Source: CBDFLD01 sp965249005 (GTDB taxonomy: Bacteria > Acidobacteriota > UBA6911). From it: DNA of 64,000 nucleotides. Shown here one piece after another: positions 36,359-44,435 of the stretch; positions within the stretch are counted from its first letter, which is position 1, and each line of letters opens with the position of its first letter. The stretch lies in NCBI GenBank assembly GCA_965249005.1, contig CBDFLD010000020.1, positions 62,001 to 126,000 of the forward strand. The letters are read 5' to 3'. The position numbers were made by a program, and so were the translations under genes. The notes below the pieces were generated by a model, which saw only the letters and a list, made by a program, of their open reading frames with translations, did not search any database and was not told the origin of the DNA.

Positions 36359-36777
36359 CCGACCGAGCGCTTCTTGCCAAGAAGCTCGCCTTCATTGAAA
36401 CTTGCATCCGGGAAGTCCGTACCCTGTCCCGACCCGAGAAAATCAAGGAGGACATCCGTGAGGAGCGCTTCATCGCCCATACGTTGCAAATAGCCATTCA
36501 GGCTGCGGTCGACGTCGCCTCTCACGTTGTCTCCGATGAGCGCCTTGGCGAACCACGAACGAACCGGGAGCTATTTGATATTCTTGCGAGACACAACTGG
36601 CTCCCGGAGACACTCGGTAAGAAGCTCTCCAATATGACTGGATTCCGTAATATCCTCGTTCACGGTTATGAGACCGTGAATCTGGATATCGTCAGGGATG
36701 TGGTGGACAACCATCTGGACGATCTCCTCGACTTCTCCAGCCAGGTTCGTTCCAGGCTTCAAGAGGAAGAGAGCTAA
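36355..36777 (+). CDS. hepT: HepT-family HEPN ribonuclease toxin
   Basis: 140 residues, all-helical HEPN protein. The RX4HXY motif is exact (R98-N-I-L-V-H103-G-Y105). The Tyr is the modification site used by MntA partners. Begins with GTG overlapping the mntA TGA by four bases, so translation is coupled. This is the only toxin-antitoxin module in the window with both genes undamaged besides AbiE. Confidence 0.9.
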   Translation: MTDRALLAKKLAFIETCIREVRTLSRPEKIKEDIREERFIAHTLQIAIQAAVDVASHVVSDERLGEPRTNRELFDILARHNWLPETLGKKLSNMTGFRNILVHGYETVNLDIVRDVVDNHLDDLLDFSSQVRSRLQEEES

Positions 36778-36811
36778 CCGTCTTGATTTGATCATTGGCT
36801 AGGGAGTGTCC

Positions 36812-38158
36812 CTAGACCAGCTCCCGGATAGGCTCTCCGGTTTCGTCGTCGATGGAGTTTGCGATCTTGAGGGGACGGCCGATGGGGTGCATGTACTCCT
36901 TGGTCCAGTCGATGCCCAGGGCCTTGTAGAGGGTGGCGAAGAGGTCGCCGATGGTCACCATGCGATCCTTCACGTAGGCGCCCCGCTCGTCGCTTTCTCC
37001 CACCACCACCCCACCGGGGATTCCGCCCCCGCCCAGAACCAGGGACCAGCAGTGAGGCCAGTGATCGCGTCCCGCCTTTGGATTGATGTCGGGCGTCCGG
37101 CCGAACTCACCCATGGCGATGACGATGGTGGACGAGAGCAGTCCGCGCTCGGCCAGATCCGCCAGCAGCGTCGAGAGCACCTGGTCCAGCACCGGGACCA
37201 ACACGTCTCGGTGTCGTTCATCATTGTTGTCGTGGGTGTCCCAGTCACCCGTCGTCCCCCGGCGGTATCTGTCGACCACGGTCACAAAGCGGCTGCCAGC
37301 TTCCATGAGCCGGCGGGCGATCAGGGCACTTTGGCCCACCGTGTGGCGACCGTAGCGGTCCTTCAGCTTCTCGGACTCGCCGGAGAGATCGAAGGCCTGA
37401 CGGACTGTAGGTGACAGGATCATCTCCAGCGCCTGCCCCTGGAACTCGTCGAGACTGGCGTGCTCGGCGCTTCGGACCTGCTCCCGGTACATGGAGTCCA
37501 CCAGCCGGGAAACAGCGCGGCGGTTCTCGATGCGCTCGACCGTGATCGACTCGGGCAGGCTCAGGTCGGGAACCTGGAAGTCCTCATGAGCCGGGTCGGG
37601 AACCTCCATGGGGTCATATCGGGCTCCCAGCATATGAGCCCGGAAGTACTGCCTGTATCCGGCTCCAATGCTGGGCACCATGACATAGGGAGGCATTCCG
37701 CGCTGCTGGGGCAGCTCCCTGGAGACCATGGAGCCCAGGGAGGGAAAGTTCATGGCCGGATTGGGACGATGCCCCGTCATGGCGTAATGGTGAGCCTGGC
37801 CGTGGTTGTTCTCCTCAGTGTGCATCGAGCGGATGATGGAGATCTTGTCCATCTGCCGCGCCATGAGGGGCAACAGTTCCGAGACCTGGATGCCGGGGAC
37901 GTTGGTGGAGATGGGGTCAAACGAGCTATTGGTTTTGGGATCCCAAGTGTCCACGTGGCTGGGGCCGCCGTTGAGCCATAGGAGGATGACCCCCGGAGCC
38001 TTGGCCTGGGGCGCTCGCCCGGTCGCAGCCATGGCCTGCTGCAGTCGCAGATAACGGCTCAGCGTCAGGCCGAAAAATCCCAGCGAACCGACTCGCAGGA
38101 CGGAGCGGCGGGTCCAGGGAGTCGGCAGATTCTTCATACGAGTGCGATTCATGGCCAT
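36812..38158 (-). CDS. DUF1501 exported protein (sulfatase-like fold)
   Basis: 448 residues with a Tat leader (TRRSVLRVGS). DUF1501 (PF07394) is an alkaline-phosphatase-superfamily relative; the core starts with VILLWLNGGPSHVDTWDP (Thr/Asp site) and keeps IVIAMGEFGRTPDIN and RDHWPHCWS, where the Asp-His cluster sits. It is the third gene of a PPC-DUF1549-DUF1501 operon typical of Planctomycetota and Acidobacteriota. The function of this pair of exported proteins is unknown. The spacing from the DUF1549 stop is one base. Confidence 0.92.
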   Translation of the reverse strand: MAMNRTRMKNLPTPWTRRSVLRVGSLGFFGLTLSRYLRLQQAMAATGRAPQAKAPGVILLWLNGGPSHVDTWDPKTNSSFDPISTNVPGIQVSELLPLMARQMDKISIIRSMHTEENNHGQAHHYAMTGHRPNPAMNFPSLGSMVSRELPQQRGMPPYVMVPSIGAGYRQYFRAHMLGARYDPMEVPDPAHEDFQVPDLSLPESITVERIENRRAVSRLVDSMYREQVRSAEHASLDEFQGQALEMILSPTVRQAFDLSGESEKLKDRYGRHTVGQSALIARRLMEAGSRFVTVVDRYRRGTTGDWDTHDNNDERHRDVLVPVLDQVLSTLLADLAERGLLSSTIVIAMGEFGRTPDINPKAGRDHWPHCWSLVLGGGGIPGGVVVGESDERGAYVKDRMVTIGDLFATLYKALGIDWTKEYMHPIGRPLKIANSIDDETGEPIRELV

Positions 38159-38159
38159 C

Positions 38160-40400
38160 TCAATGATTCTCGGAAAATTCCCGCGACGTCACCAGGGCCC
38201 AAAACAGGTCTTCCGCAGCTTCGTGACGAGGCCGTCCGCGAAACATCCGTTCCTGTCCGACCCGCTCCCGCTCGGCGGGAAAGCGACCAAGAGCAACCAG
38301 GTAGAGCTCTTCGATGATCTCCCCTTCGCTGGCGCCGCTCCTGAGAATCTGCTCCAGACGACCACCCGCCTGGGAAAGTTTGCTGTTGAAAGTCGCACCC
38401 ACCAGCATGTGCAGCGACTGGCCCAGATTCAGCTTGGTGCCGGGCTCGGGGACCACGTCTCGAAGCGGCCTTCCGAAGATCTCCAGAAACGGGGAGCCAT
38501 CGGGAAAACGGAGCTGGATGGCGCGAGTTCCCACCGGGATCTTCCCCAAGACTTCGGGTACTCCCGTCACCTGTGAGATGGCGTCCAGCAGGACCGCCGC
38601 TTCCAGCGGCCGGGGCAGGGCGTGGGAGTAGTTGATCCGGTCTTCACGGTTGCTCGGGTTCGGCTTGGCTGAGAGCTGGTAGCTTCGAGAACGGACGATG
38701 AGGCGCATCAGGCGCTTCAGGTCGTGGCCATGCTCCCGGAAATCACGGGCCAGAGCCTCCAGAAGCCGGGGATGGGTCGGCGGGTTGACGACCCGGAAGT
38801 CGTCCACCGGTTCCACGATGCCGCGCCCGAAGAAATAGCCCCAGATCCGGTTCACCGCGGCCTCGGCGAAGTAGGGATGGGAAGTGATCCAACGGGCCAG
38901 TTCCAGGCGAGGATGGTCTCGGCGCTCCCGCGCCAGCAGGACACCGTCCATGAAGGTGGGAGTGACGCGCTTTCCGGTACGAGGATGGAGAACCTGGCGG
39001 AACTTCAGCTCCGGATTGCTGTCGACGTAGTCTAACTCGTGTCCGTTGGGATCATCGAATACCGCATTGTCGAAGCCCCAGCCTGTGTTGGTCATGCGGC
39101 CGAAGAAGGCGGCCAGTCCCCAGTACTGGTTTTGGGTCCAGCGGTCGAAGGGATGGTTGTGGCACTGGGCGCAGTCTACGCGTCGGCCCATGAAGACTCG
39201 CAACGTCTCGTTGAGAATCTGTTCTACCGGGTAGGGCTTGTTGGTCCCGACCAAGTGCTTGTGGGCCGGGCCGCCGTAACCCTGAACGGCAATGGCTTCC
39301 CGCGCCACCCGATCGTAGGGCTTGTTGGTGGCGATGCTTTGGCGAACCCATTCCCAGAAAGGCAGGATCCAACCGTAGTCACCTCGGACGCGGAAAAGAT
39401 CGGAGAAGCGGAAGACCCAGAAGTCGACGTATTCGGGCGAGCTCAGCAACACATCGATGAGCTTCTCGCGTTTGGCAGGATCGGTGTTGGCAACAAACTC
39501 CCGGACCCGCCCAGGCGGCGCCAAGGTTCCGGTCAGGTCCAGGCAGACGCGTCGCAGGAACTCCCCATCGCTCGACAGCTGGGAGGGACGGATACCCAGG
39601 CGACGCAGCTTGGCAAAGATGTGTTCGTCGATGAAATTGTGGCGCGCAACCTGGGGGTAATCGGCCATCGCAGGCTCCCGGACACCGACCCAGACATGGG
39701 CATATTGTCCGACCCAGCGCAGAACAATGGATGTTTCACCGAACTGCAGGGCTTCAATGGCCCCGTTCGTTCCCACTCGCACCACCCCGGAATCCAGCGG
39801 TTCGTACCGCACCTCCCGGGTGATGTCTTCCCCTCGTCCACCAGCGAACCGGGCCACCACCCGAAGCTGGTGTGACTGACCCGGCGTCAGCACGATCTCG
39901 CCCGAAGAGGGCTCGATCCCTTCCAGGGTCTCGACCATACCCTTTCCGTAGGGGGCCCCTTCACGCACCCACCTCCGGATAGTCGCGTAGTCCGCCGAGT
40001 CCGCTGGAAAACGCTCCCCCCCTCCGTGGGGCACACTGAATGTGGGCTTGAGCAGCACCAGACTCTTCTCCGGCTCCTGGAGATTGACACGCGGCGTGAT
40101 GGGGCCAAGAGCCTCGGGGCGGAGTACCTGATAGGTGCCCCCATCCACGATCCATCTGTAGTCCTCCCTTGGGTCGAGGCCGTCCAGCGAGAGCTTGAAG
40201 CCACCCCTTCCCTTCACTCCCCCGTGACACTCGCTGCCGTTGCAACCGTGTCGGGTCAGGAGGCTGACGATGTGACGCTCGAAACCGATAGACTCCTTGT
40301 GGGCAGACTGCCGGGCCAGACCGCTCCCGGAAAGCAACATGAGAGTGATGACGAAGAGCGCCCGGGAAATGAGCCGGTCGCTGGCACGAAGCATCGTCAT
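38160..40400 (-). CDS. DUF1549/DUF1553 exported protein with cytochrome-like PSCyt motif
   Basis: 746 residues from ATG 40400, which overlaps the preceding TGA as ATGA; a longer start at 40577 would lie wholly inside the upstream gene. After the signal segment, C53-x4-C58-H59 resembles the planctomycete-type cytochrome motif. DUF1549 (DEHIFAKLRRLGIRPS-like) and DUF1553 (ELARWITSHPYFAEAAVNRIW) follow in order. A divergent Ig-like strand region lies between (about 140-240). Always paired with DUF1501; role unknown. Confidence 0.92.
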   Translation of the reverse strand: MTMLRASDRLISRALFVITLMLLSGSGLARQSAHKESIGFERHIVSLLTRHGCNGSECHGGVKGRGGFKLSLDGLDPREDYRWIVDGGTYQVLRPEALGPITPRVNLQEPEKSLVLLKPTFSVPHGGGERFPADSADYATIRRWVREGAPYGKGMVETLEGIEPSSGEIVLTPGQSHQLRVVARFAGGRGEDITREVRYEPLDSGVVRVGTNGAIEALQFGETSIVLRWVGQYAHVWVGVREPAMADYPQVARHNFIDEHIFAKLRRLGIRPSQLSSDGEFLRRVCLDLTGTLAPPGRVREFVANTDPAKREKLIDVLLSSPEYVDFWVFRFSDLFRVRGDYGWILPFWEWVRQSIATNKPYDRVAREAIAVQGYGGPAHKHLVGTNKPYPVEQILNETLRVFMGRRVDCAQCHNHPFDRWTQNQYWGLAAFFGRMTNTGWGFDNAVFDDPNGHELDYVDSNPELKFRQVLHPRTGKRVTPTFMDGVLLARERRDHPRLELARWITSHPYFAEAAVNRIWGYFFGRGIVEPVDDFRVVNPPTHPRLLEALARDFREHGHDLKRLMRLIVRSRSYQLSAKPNPSNREDRINYSHALPRPLEAAVLLDAISQVTGVPEVLGKIPVGTRAIQLRFPDGSPFLEIFGRPLRDVVPEPGTKLNLGQSLHMLVGATFNSKLSQAGGRLEQILRSGASEGEIIEELYLVALGRFPAERERVGQERMFRGRPRHEAAEDLFWALVTSREFSENH

Positions 40401-42238
40401 TGTCCAGCCTCCCTTTCTACCACCTCCGCCGTCGCCGGCCCGCTTTTCCCGGCCACCGTGAGAAGAATCTCCTGGGCCAGCAGAGGCTCCCCGATCCTGC
40501 CCGCCAGGATGGGTTGGGCCACGATTCGGACTGGCCGTGGCAAAGTCAGACTCGGAACATCGTCGGAGGCCATCCACATCAGGGCCAGCAAACGCTCCTG
40601 GGGCAGGTGACGATTCCTGTGAAGCTGACCACCGGGTTTGACCTTCAAACCGGAACCCTTCTGGGCGGCGTCGACAACCGGCGCCACCGCGACACCGGCC
40701 GGCAGATTCTCCACCCGGAGAGCCACTTCACCCTGAAAACCCTCTTCCAGTTCCACAGTCACATGGATGCTCCGACTCCTACCCGATTCCAGATGTATGC
40801 TCTCGACGCCCTGAGCAGCCACCATGCCGACGTGGGGCACCTGCGGCCGAACCACGAACTGGTAAAAACCCTCTCCGCCAAAGCTGGAGGTGAGATCGCG
40901 AATCTGGATGCGGAAGTCACCGGACTCATCAAACGTATAGAGGATTTTGGGCATTAGGGTCTTGATCCAGTCGTCTCCGTCACCCCCCAGACTTCGGTAG
41001 ATGTTGCTGGCCAGTTCCTTCCCATCTCCATCGAAGAGCGTCACCCGCGGGTTGAAGAAGGGCGGTGGCAGGTAGGGTGTCTCGATTTCGATGGCCAGCT
41101 TCTCACCCTCCTTGACTCGAATCTGGAACCAGTCCAAGTCAAGAGCCGAGCCCACAGCACCCTGGACAAGCGTGGGCACGGGAATTTGGTGAGCTTGCTC
41201 TGGGGAATCGTTGGGCTCTCTCTCAGGCAGAACCGAAAGAGCTGGTAAGCCGGTCTCAGAGGAGCCAGCACGGGCCTGCAAACGACCCAGTCGGTCTGCC
41301 CCCATCTCCGCGGTGAAGTCGTGTCTCTCCCAGGTATCCGGGCCGGTGGCGTGCAGCGAGAACAGAGGGCCCCAGCGCTCCGGCTGGCGGCTTGTCGAAG
41401 AGTCCAATGGGAGAATTCTCAACTGGTACGAATAATCGGAACCACCCGAACCGTCCACGGTGCCCACCTGGGCAACGTAGCATCCGGCTTCCGCAAACAC
41501 CCGCCTGACCCGCGGCAGGCGGTGGTAAGTCACCATAGAGAAATAATCCCAGGGCGGCGGACGCCACAGATCTCTCACCTCCAATCGCTTGCCGCGGTCC
41601 GGATCGAACCAGCTTCCCCCAGTCTCGTACAAGACGAGCTCTGGGTCCGCGGAGTGCGTGGAAAACCAGGTGGCTCGGACCTCCAACTGCAATTCCTGAC
41701 CCGCCTCGACCTGGAAGGAGTAGTAGTCCAGCTCGCCGGAACTGGCCAGCTTCCCATTGACCACCACAGGAAAGTCCAGGGACTGGGCCGGGGTCAGCGT
41801 ATCGTGAGGCTCTTCGGTTTCAGGGATCACAGGTTCAGAATCCACCAGCAGCCAGAGGGCGTCCGACATACCTCTCGGGGTCACCAAATGCAAAGCGTGG
41901 GCGCCCAGATGGGCCGCAGGATCGATTTCAACTCGGAGCCGGACCTCCTGAAGAGGCTTCTTCTCCTCCTTCTTGCCGGGTGAAACATCGGGTGCTTCCG
42001 TCTCCGGCTCAATCTCCCGTATTGACCGGACCTGTGCCTTCAATTCCTGACAATCGAACCAGACCACCTGCGCCCCTTGAAGGTCCCGGCCGCGAACCAC
42101 CGCATCAAACCGGGAGCCCTGCCTACCCCCCAGGGGAAAGATGGACTCCAGGGTCGGGTCTGCCTTTTCTCCCGGGCCTGGTTCCGCCCAGACACTTGTG
42201 AGAGCTAGGAACCCGGTCAGCAAGAGCGCGAAGGCCAA
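40397..42238 (-). CDS. Exported PPC (pre-peptidase C-terminal) domain protein
   Basis: 613 residues with a Sec signal ending near VWA-EP. Two beta-sandwich PPC-type modules are visible: SGELDYYSFQVEAGQELQLEV (about 165-185) and DLDWFQIRVKEGEKLAIEI (about 360-380), each followed by a strand and an aromatic/Asp turn. An IPT/TIG-like strand opens the mature protein (SIFPLGGRQGSRF). No protease domain. It is the first gene of the PPC-DUF1549-DUF1501 operon and probably scaffolds the other two at the surface. Confidence 0.85.
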   Translation of the reverse strand: MAFALLLTGFLALTSVWAEPGPGEKADPTLESIFPLGGRQGSRFDAVVRGRDLQGAQVVWFDCQELKAQVRSIREIEPETEAPDVSPGKKEEKKPLQEVRLRVEIDPAAHLGAHALHLVTPRGMSDALWLLVDSEPVIPETEEPHDTLTPAQSLDFPVVVNGKLASSGELDYYSFQVEAGQELQLEVRATWFSTHSADPELVLYETGGSWFDPDRGKRLEVRDLWRPPPWDYFSMVTYHRLPRVRRVFAEAGCYVAQVGTVDGSGGSDYSYQLRILPLDSSTSRQPERWGPLFSLHATGPDTWERHDFTAEMGADRLGRLQARAGSSETGLPALSVLPEREPNDSPEQAHQIPVPTLVQGAVGSALDLDWFQIRVKEGEKLAIEIETPYLPPPFFNPRVTLFDGDGKELASNIYRSLGGDGDDWIKTLMPKILYTFDESGDFRIQIRDLTSSFGGEGFYQFVVRPQVPHVGMVAAQGVESIHLESGRSRSIHVTVELEEGFQGEVALRVENLPAGVAVAPVVDAAQKGSGLKVKPGGQLHRNRHLPQERLLALMWMASDDVPSLTLPRPVRIVAQPILAGRIGEPLLAQEILLTVAGKSGPATAEVVEREAGQ

Positions 42239-42310
42239 AGCGTGTTCTGCTCCCCGAGACTTGGAAAGGTGTCTCTGTTGACCAAATCTACCATACCCTT
42301 GTGAGACAAG

Positions 42311-44174
42311 GCTAGCCCCAAAATAAGCGAGGTATGAGCTCGCTCGGAAAATCGTTTGCCTTTTCCGAATATCTCGTGGATTTCAGCTCCTTGTGCGTAA
42401 CAGGGAAAGCAAAGAGAAACACAAGAGACAAACCTTCCATTGGTTGTCTGGATCACTTGATCTTGTTTGTCTCTGTTATGCCCTTCCTTTCGCCCGCCAC
42501 TCTTGCTCCGCCGGGGGTACGGGCTCACCCGCCGGCGAGGCGCCTTCAAGTAAACCTGAGTTGCCTGATATAGTCGAACGTCGCCAAAAAGGTTTCGAGA
42601 TGCTTGCTATAGGCCAATATCCTGTAAACGAGGCGACGACCGGTTCTTACAATCTGACAGGGTATTTGCACAAAGTTCACCAGGAAGCGTTTGAACTCCA
42701 TCCTCAAGATATCACGACGTACTGTCGGCGCCTGCGTCACCAGGCCATACCAGGCCTTCAGATTCCACGCCAGCGATGCGATGACCATGTAGGCCCAGTT
42801 CGATACCAGACTGTCCGAAGGCATCCTCAAGGCGTTCACTCCACTCTTGAGCTGACCGATGACGTTTTCCTGGTTGCAGCGATCGTTGGCAAAAAGGACC
42901 ACTTCTCCCATCGTCATCTCCCGATCGTTGGTGATGTAGAAGAAGTACCGGACCTCATCAAACAGCCGGTGCTCCCCCTTTTCGATCGTGAGGTTCTTCC
43001 GAACCACAACCATGCGATAGGTTTTCTTACAGTGTCCGGGACGATAGTCAAACTCGGCGACCTGCTCGCTCTGCAGGCGGATGTTCTTGAATTCTCTCTC
43101 CTTGATTACTTGTTCTTTGACGTTTTCCGGACGGCGCCGTTCTTCGCTCTTGACCTCATAACGAGGAGGCCGCTCGAGCGGTTTCCATTGTCTCTCCGGC
43201 AGGGCATCGGCCATCCCGACCAGGTTCGGCTTGGCGTCATAACCAAAGACAAAACCAACCCGCTCGTCCCAGCGATCGAAGTTTCTCGTCAGCGAGAAAT
43301 CCGTGTCGCCCCGAAGCCAGACCTTCGTAAACACCGACGACACCAGATCGATTGCCCGGTCCATCCACTCGGCCGCTCCGTCGGAAGAGGGACGGTTGCC
43401 CGGCCGATTCATCAGATAGAGGACCTCATTCGTATTGGCCAAGGTCACGATCAACGGTGCGTAACCCCAGATCCCGTTGTAGGCAATGTCCATTCCTTCC
43501 TTGCATTCCCCCAAGGTTCCGGCGACGGTCCCGTCCACGTCGATGATGGCCTCCTTCCGGAAGGAAGCATCCTGCAACTTCCACACCTTGGTTCGGGTTT
43601 CATTGATGGTTTCCTGAAGTCCGAAGATCCAATCCTCATCGAAACGACGGAGGAAATCTCCAGCCGTCGTGGGATCCGGAATCCTCTCGGCTCCCAGTCC
43701 GTTCATGTAGGTCTCATCCTGGCGCAACCGCTCGATATCTTCGAGACAGGTTCCACCCGACAAGACGTTGTATGCGATGTTCAGTACATGATCGGATTCC
43801 CAGTAAGGAAAGTGGTACTTGAGCAAAACGATGTTTCTGTTGATATCTTTGTCCAATCCAAGCTTACACACGAGCTTGTGAATGGCTCCGATACCACCAG
43901 ATCCGATGGCGCGCGTTCTCTCGGCGATCTCGTAGTAGGTGTTGGAGTCCTTGAACATAGGATCGGACCGGTCCTCAAACTGATTTCTTTCCAACCGGCG
44001 TGTAAGATTTTGCTTGTCTCGGAGGAGGATTCTGTGGTTTCTTTTATTCACCTGGAATGTGCTCCTTTCGGGATGTCTTGTAAGTATATCAAACGCATTT
44101 TATCCCGTAACGGCGCACGTTCCAGGGCTTTTCTTCCTCCTCATGCAAAAAATCACGCTGGACTAAGGGCTAGC
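42311..44174 (-). mobile_element. IS1380-family insertion sequence, tentative ends
   Basis: The transposase gene (42546-44051) is flanked by GCTAGCCC at 42311-42318 and its inverse GGGCTAGC at 44167-44174, with further matches (AGCG-x-G) inward, 14 of 21 bases. That gives a 1.86-kb element, within the family range. No target duplication was found outside these ends, and GCTAGC is itself a palindrome, so the borders are provisional. Noncoding flanks inside are about 235 and 123 bp. Confidence 0.5.
42546..44051 (-). CDS. IS1380-family transposase
   Basis: 501 residues, DDE transposase (DDE_Tnp_1-like, IS1380 group). The first catalytic Asp lies in AIIDVDGTVAGT, the second in WLRGDTDFSLT, and the Glu in the C-terminal NDRCNQENVIGQLKSG, with the typical ANDR-x-x-QEN signature. 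The frame is intact, so the element may be active. GTG start with AGGAG upstream. The long frame antisense to this gene is a shadow. It sits between the PPC operon and a hydrolase gene, neither of which it interrupts. Confidence 0.92.
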   Translation of the reverse strand: MNKRNHRILLRDKQNLTRRLERNQFEDRSDPMFKDSNTYYEIAERTRAIGSGGIGAIHKLVCKLGLDKDINRNIVLLKYHFPYWESDHVLNIAYNVLSGGTCLEDIERLRQDETYMNGLGAERIPDPTTAGDFLRRFDEDWIFGLQETINETRTKVWKLQDASFRKEAIIDVDGTVAGTLGECKEGMDIAYNGIWGYAPLIVTLANTNEVLYLMNRPGNRPSSDGAAEWMDRAIDLVSSVFTKVWLRGDTDFSLTRNFDRWDERVGFVFGYDAKPNLVGMADALPERQWKPLERPPRYEVKSEERRRPENVKEQVIKEREFKNIRLQSEQVAEFDYRPGHCKKTYRMVVVRKNLTIEKGEHRLFDEVRYFFYITNDREMTMGEVVLFANDRCNQENVIGQLKSGVNALRMPSDSLVSNWAYMVIASLAWNLKAWYGLVTQAPTVRRDILRMEFKRFLVNFVQIPCQIVRTGRRLVYRILAYSKHLETFLATFDYIRQLRFT

Positions 44175-44435
44175 GCGACCGGCCCAGCAACGAGGGCGTC
44201 TCCAAGACTCCACTACTGCTTGCGGCGTTTCCTGTGTCGTTACTTGCCATTCCCGCCACCTTTGTCGTGTACCTCCTGATCCCGCCTCACGGGAACCGTC
44301 GGCCCATTGGACCATGCTCATTGTGTTTAGTGCTGTGATACTCTTCTGCCTGAACCCCGGGGGAATCTGTGATGGGTACTTTGACTGACCTGTGGGGTCG
44401 ACGAATTGCCTTCGCGAATACTGTCTGAGGAACCC
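44175..44435. other. Leader region of the exported hydrolase
   Basis: About 260 bases between the tentative IS end and the hydrolase start. GAGGA lies just upstream of the ATG. No gene, clear promoter or hairpin was recognised. Confidence 0.4.

Noticed and set aside
39039..39875. 278-codon plus-strand frame opposite DUF1549
   Set aside because: Antisense shadow of a gene with conserved domain motifs.
41038..41571. Extra frames inside the PPC-domain gene on either strand
   Set aside because: Overlap conserved domains in the real frame and lack starts with ribosome sites.
42393..44279. 628-codon open frame on the plus strand opposite the IS1380 transposase
   Set aside because: It is antisense to a clear transposase with conserved catalytic residues and has no family likeness or ribosome site.
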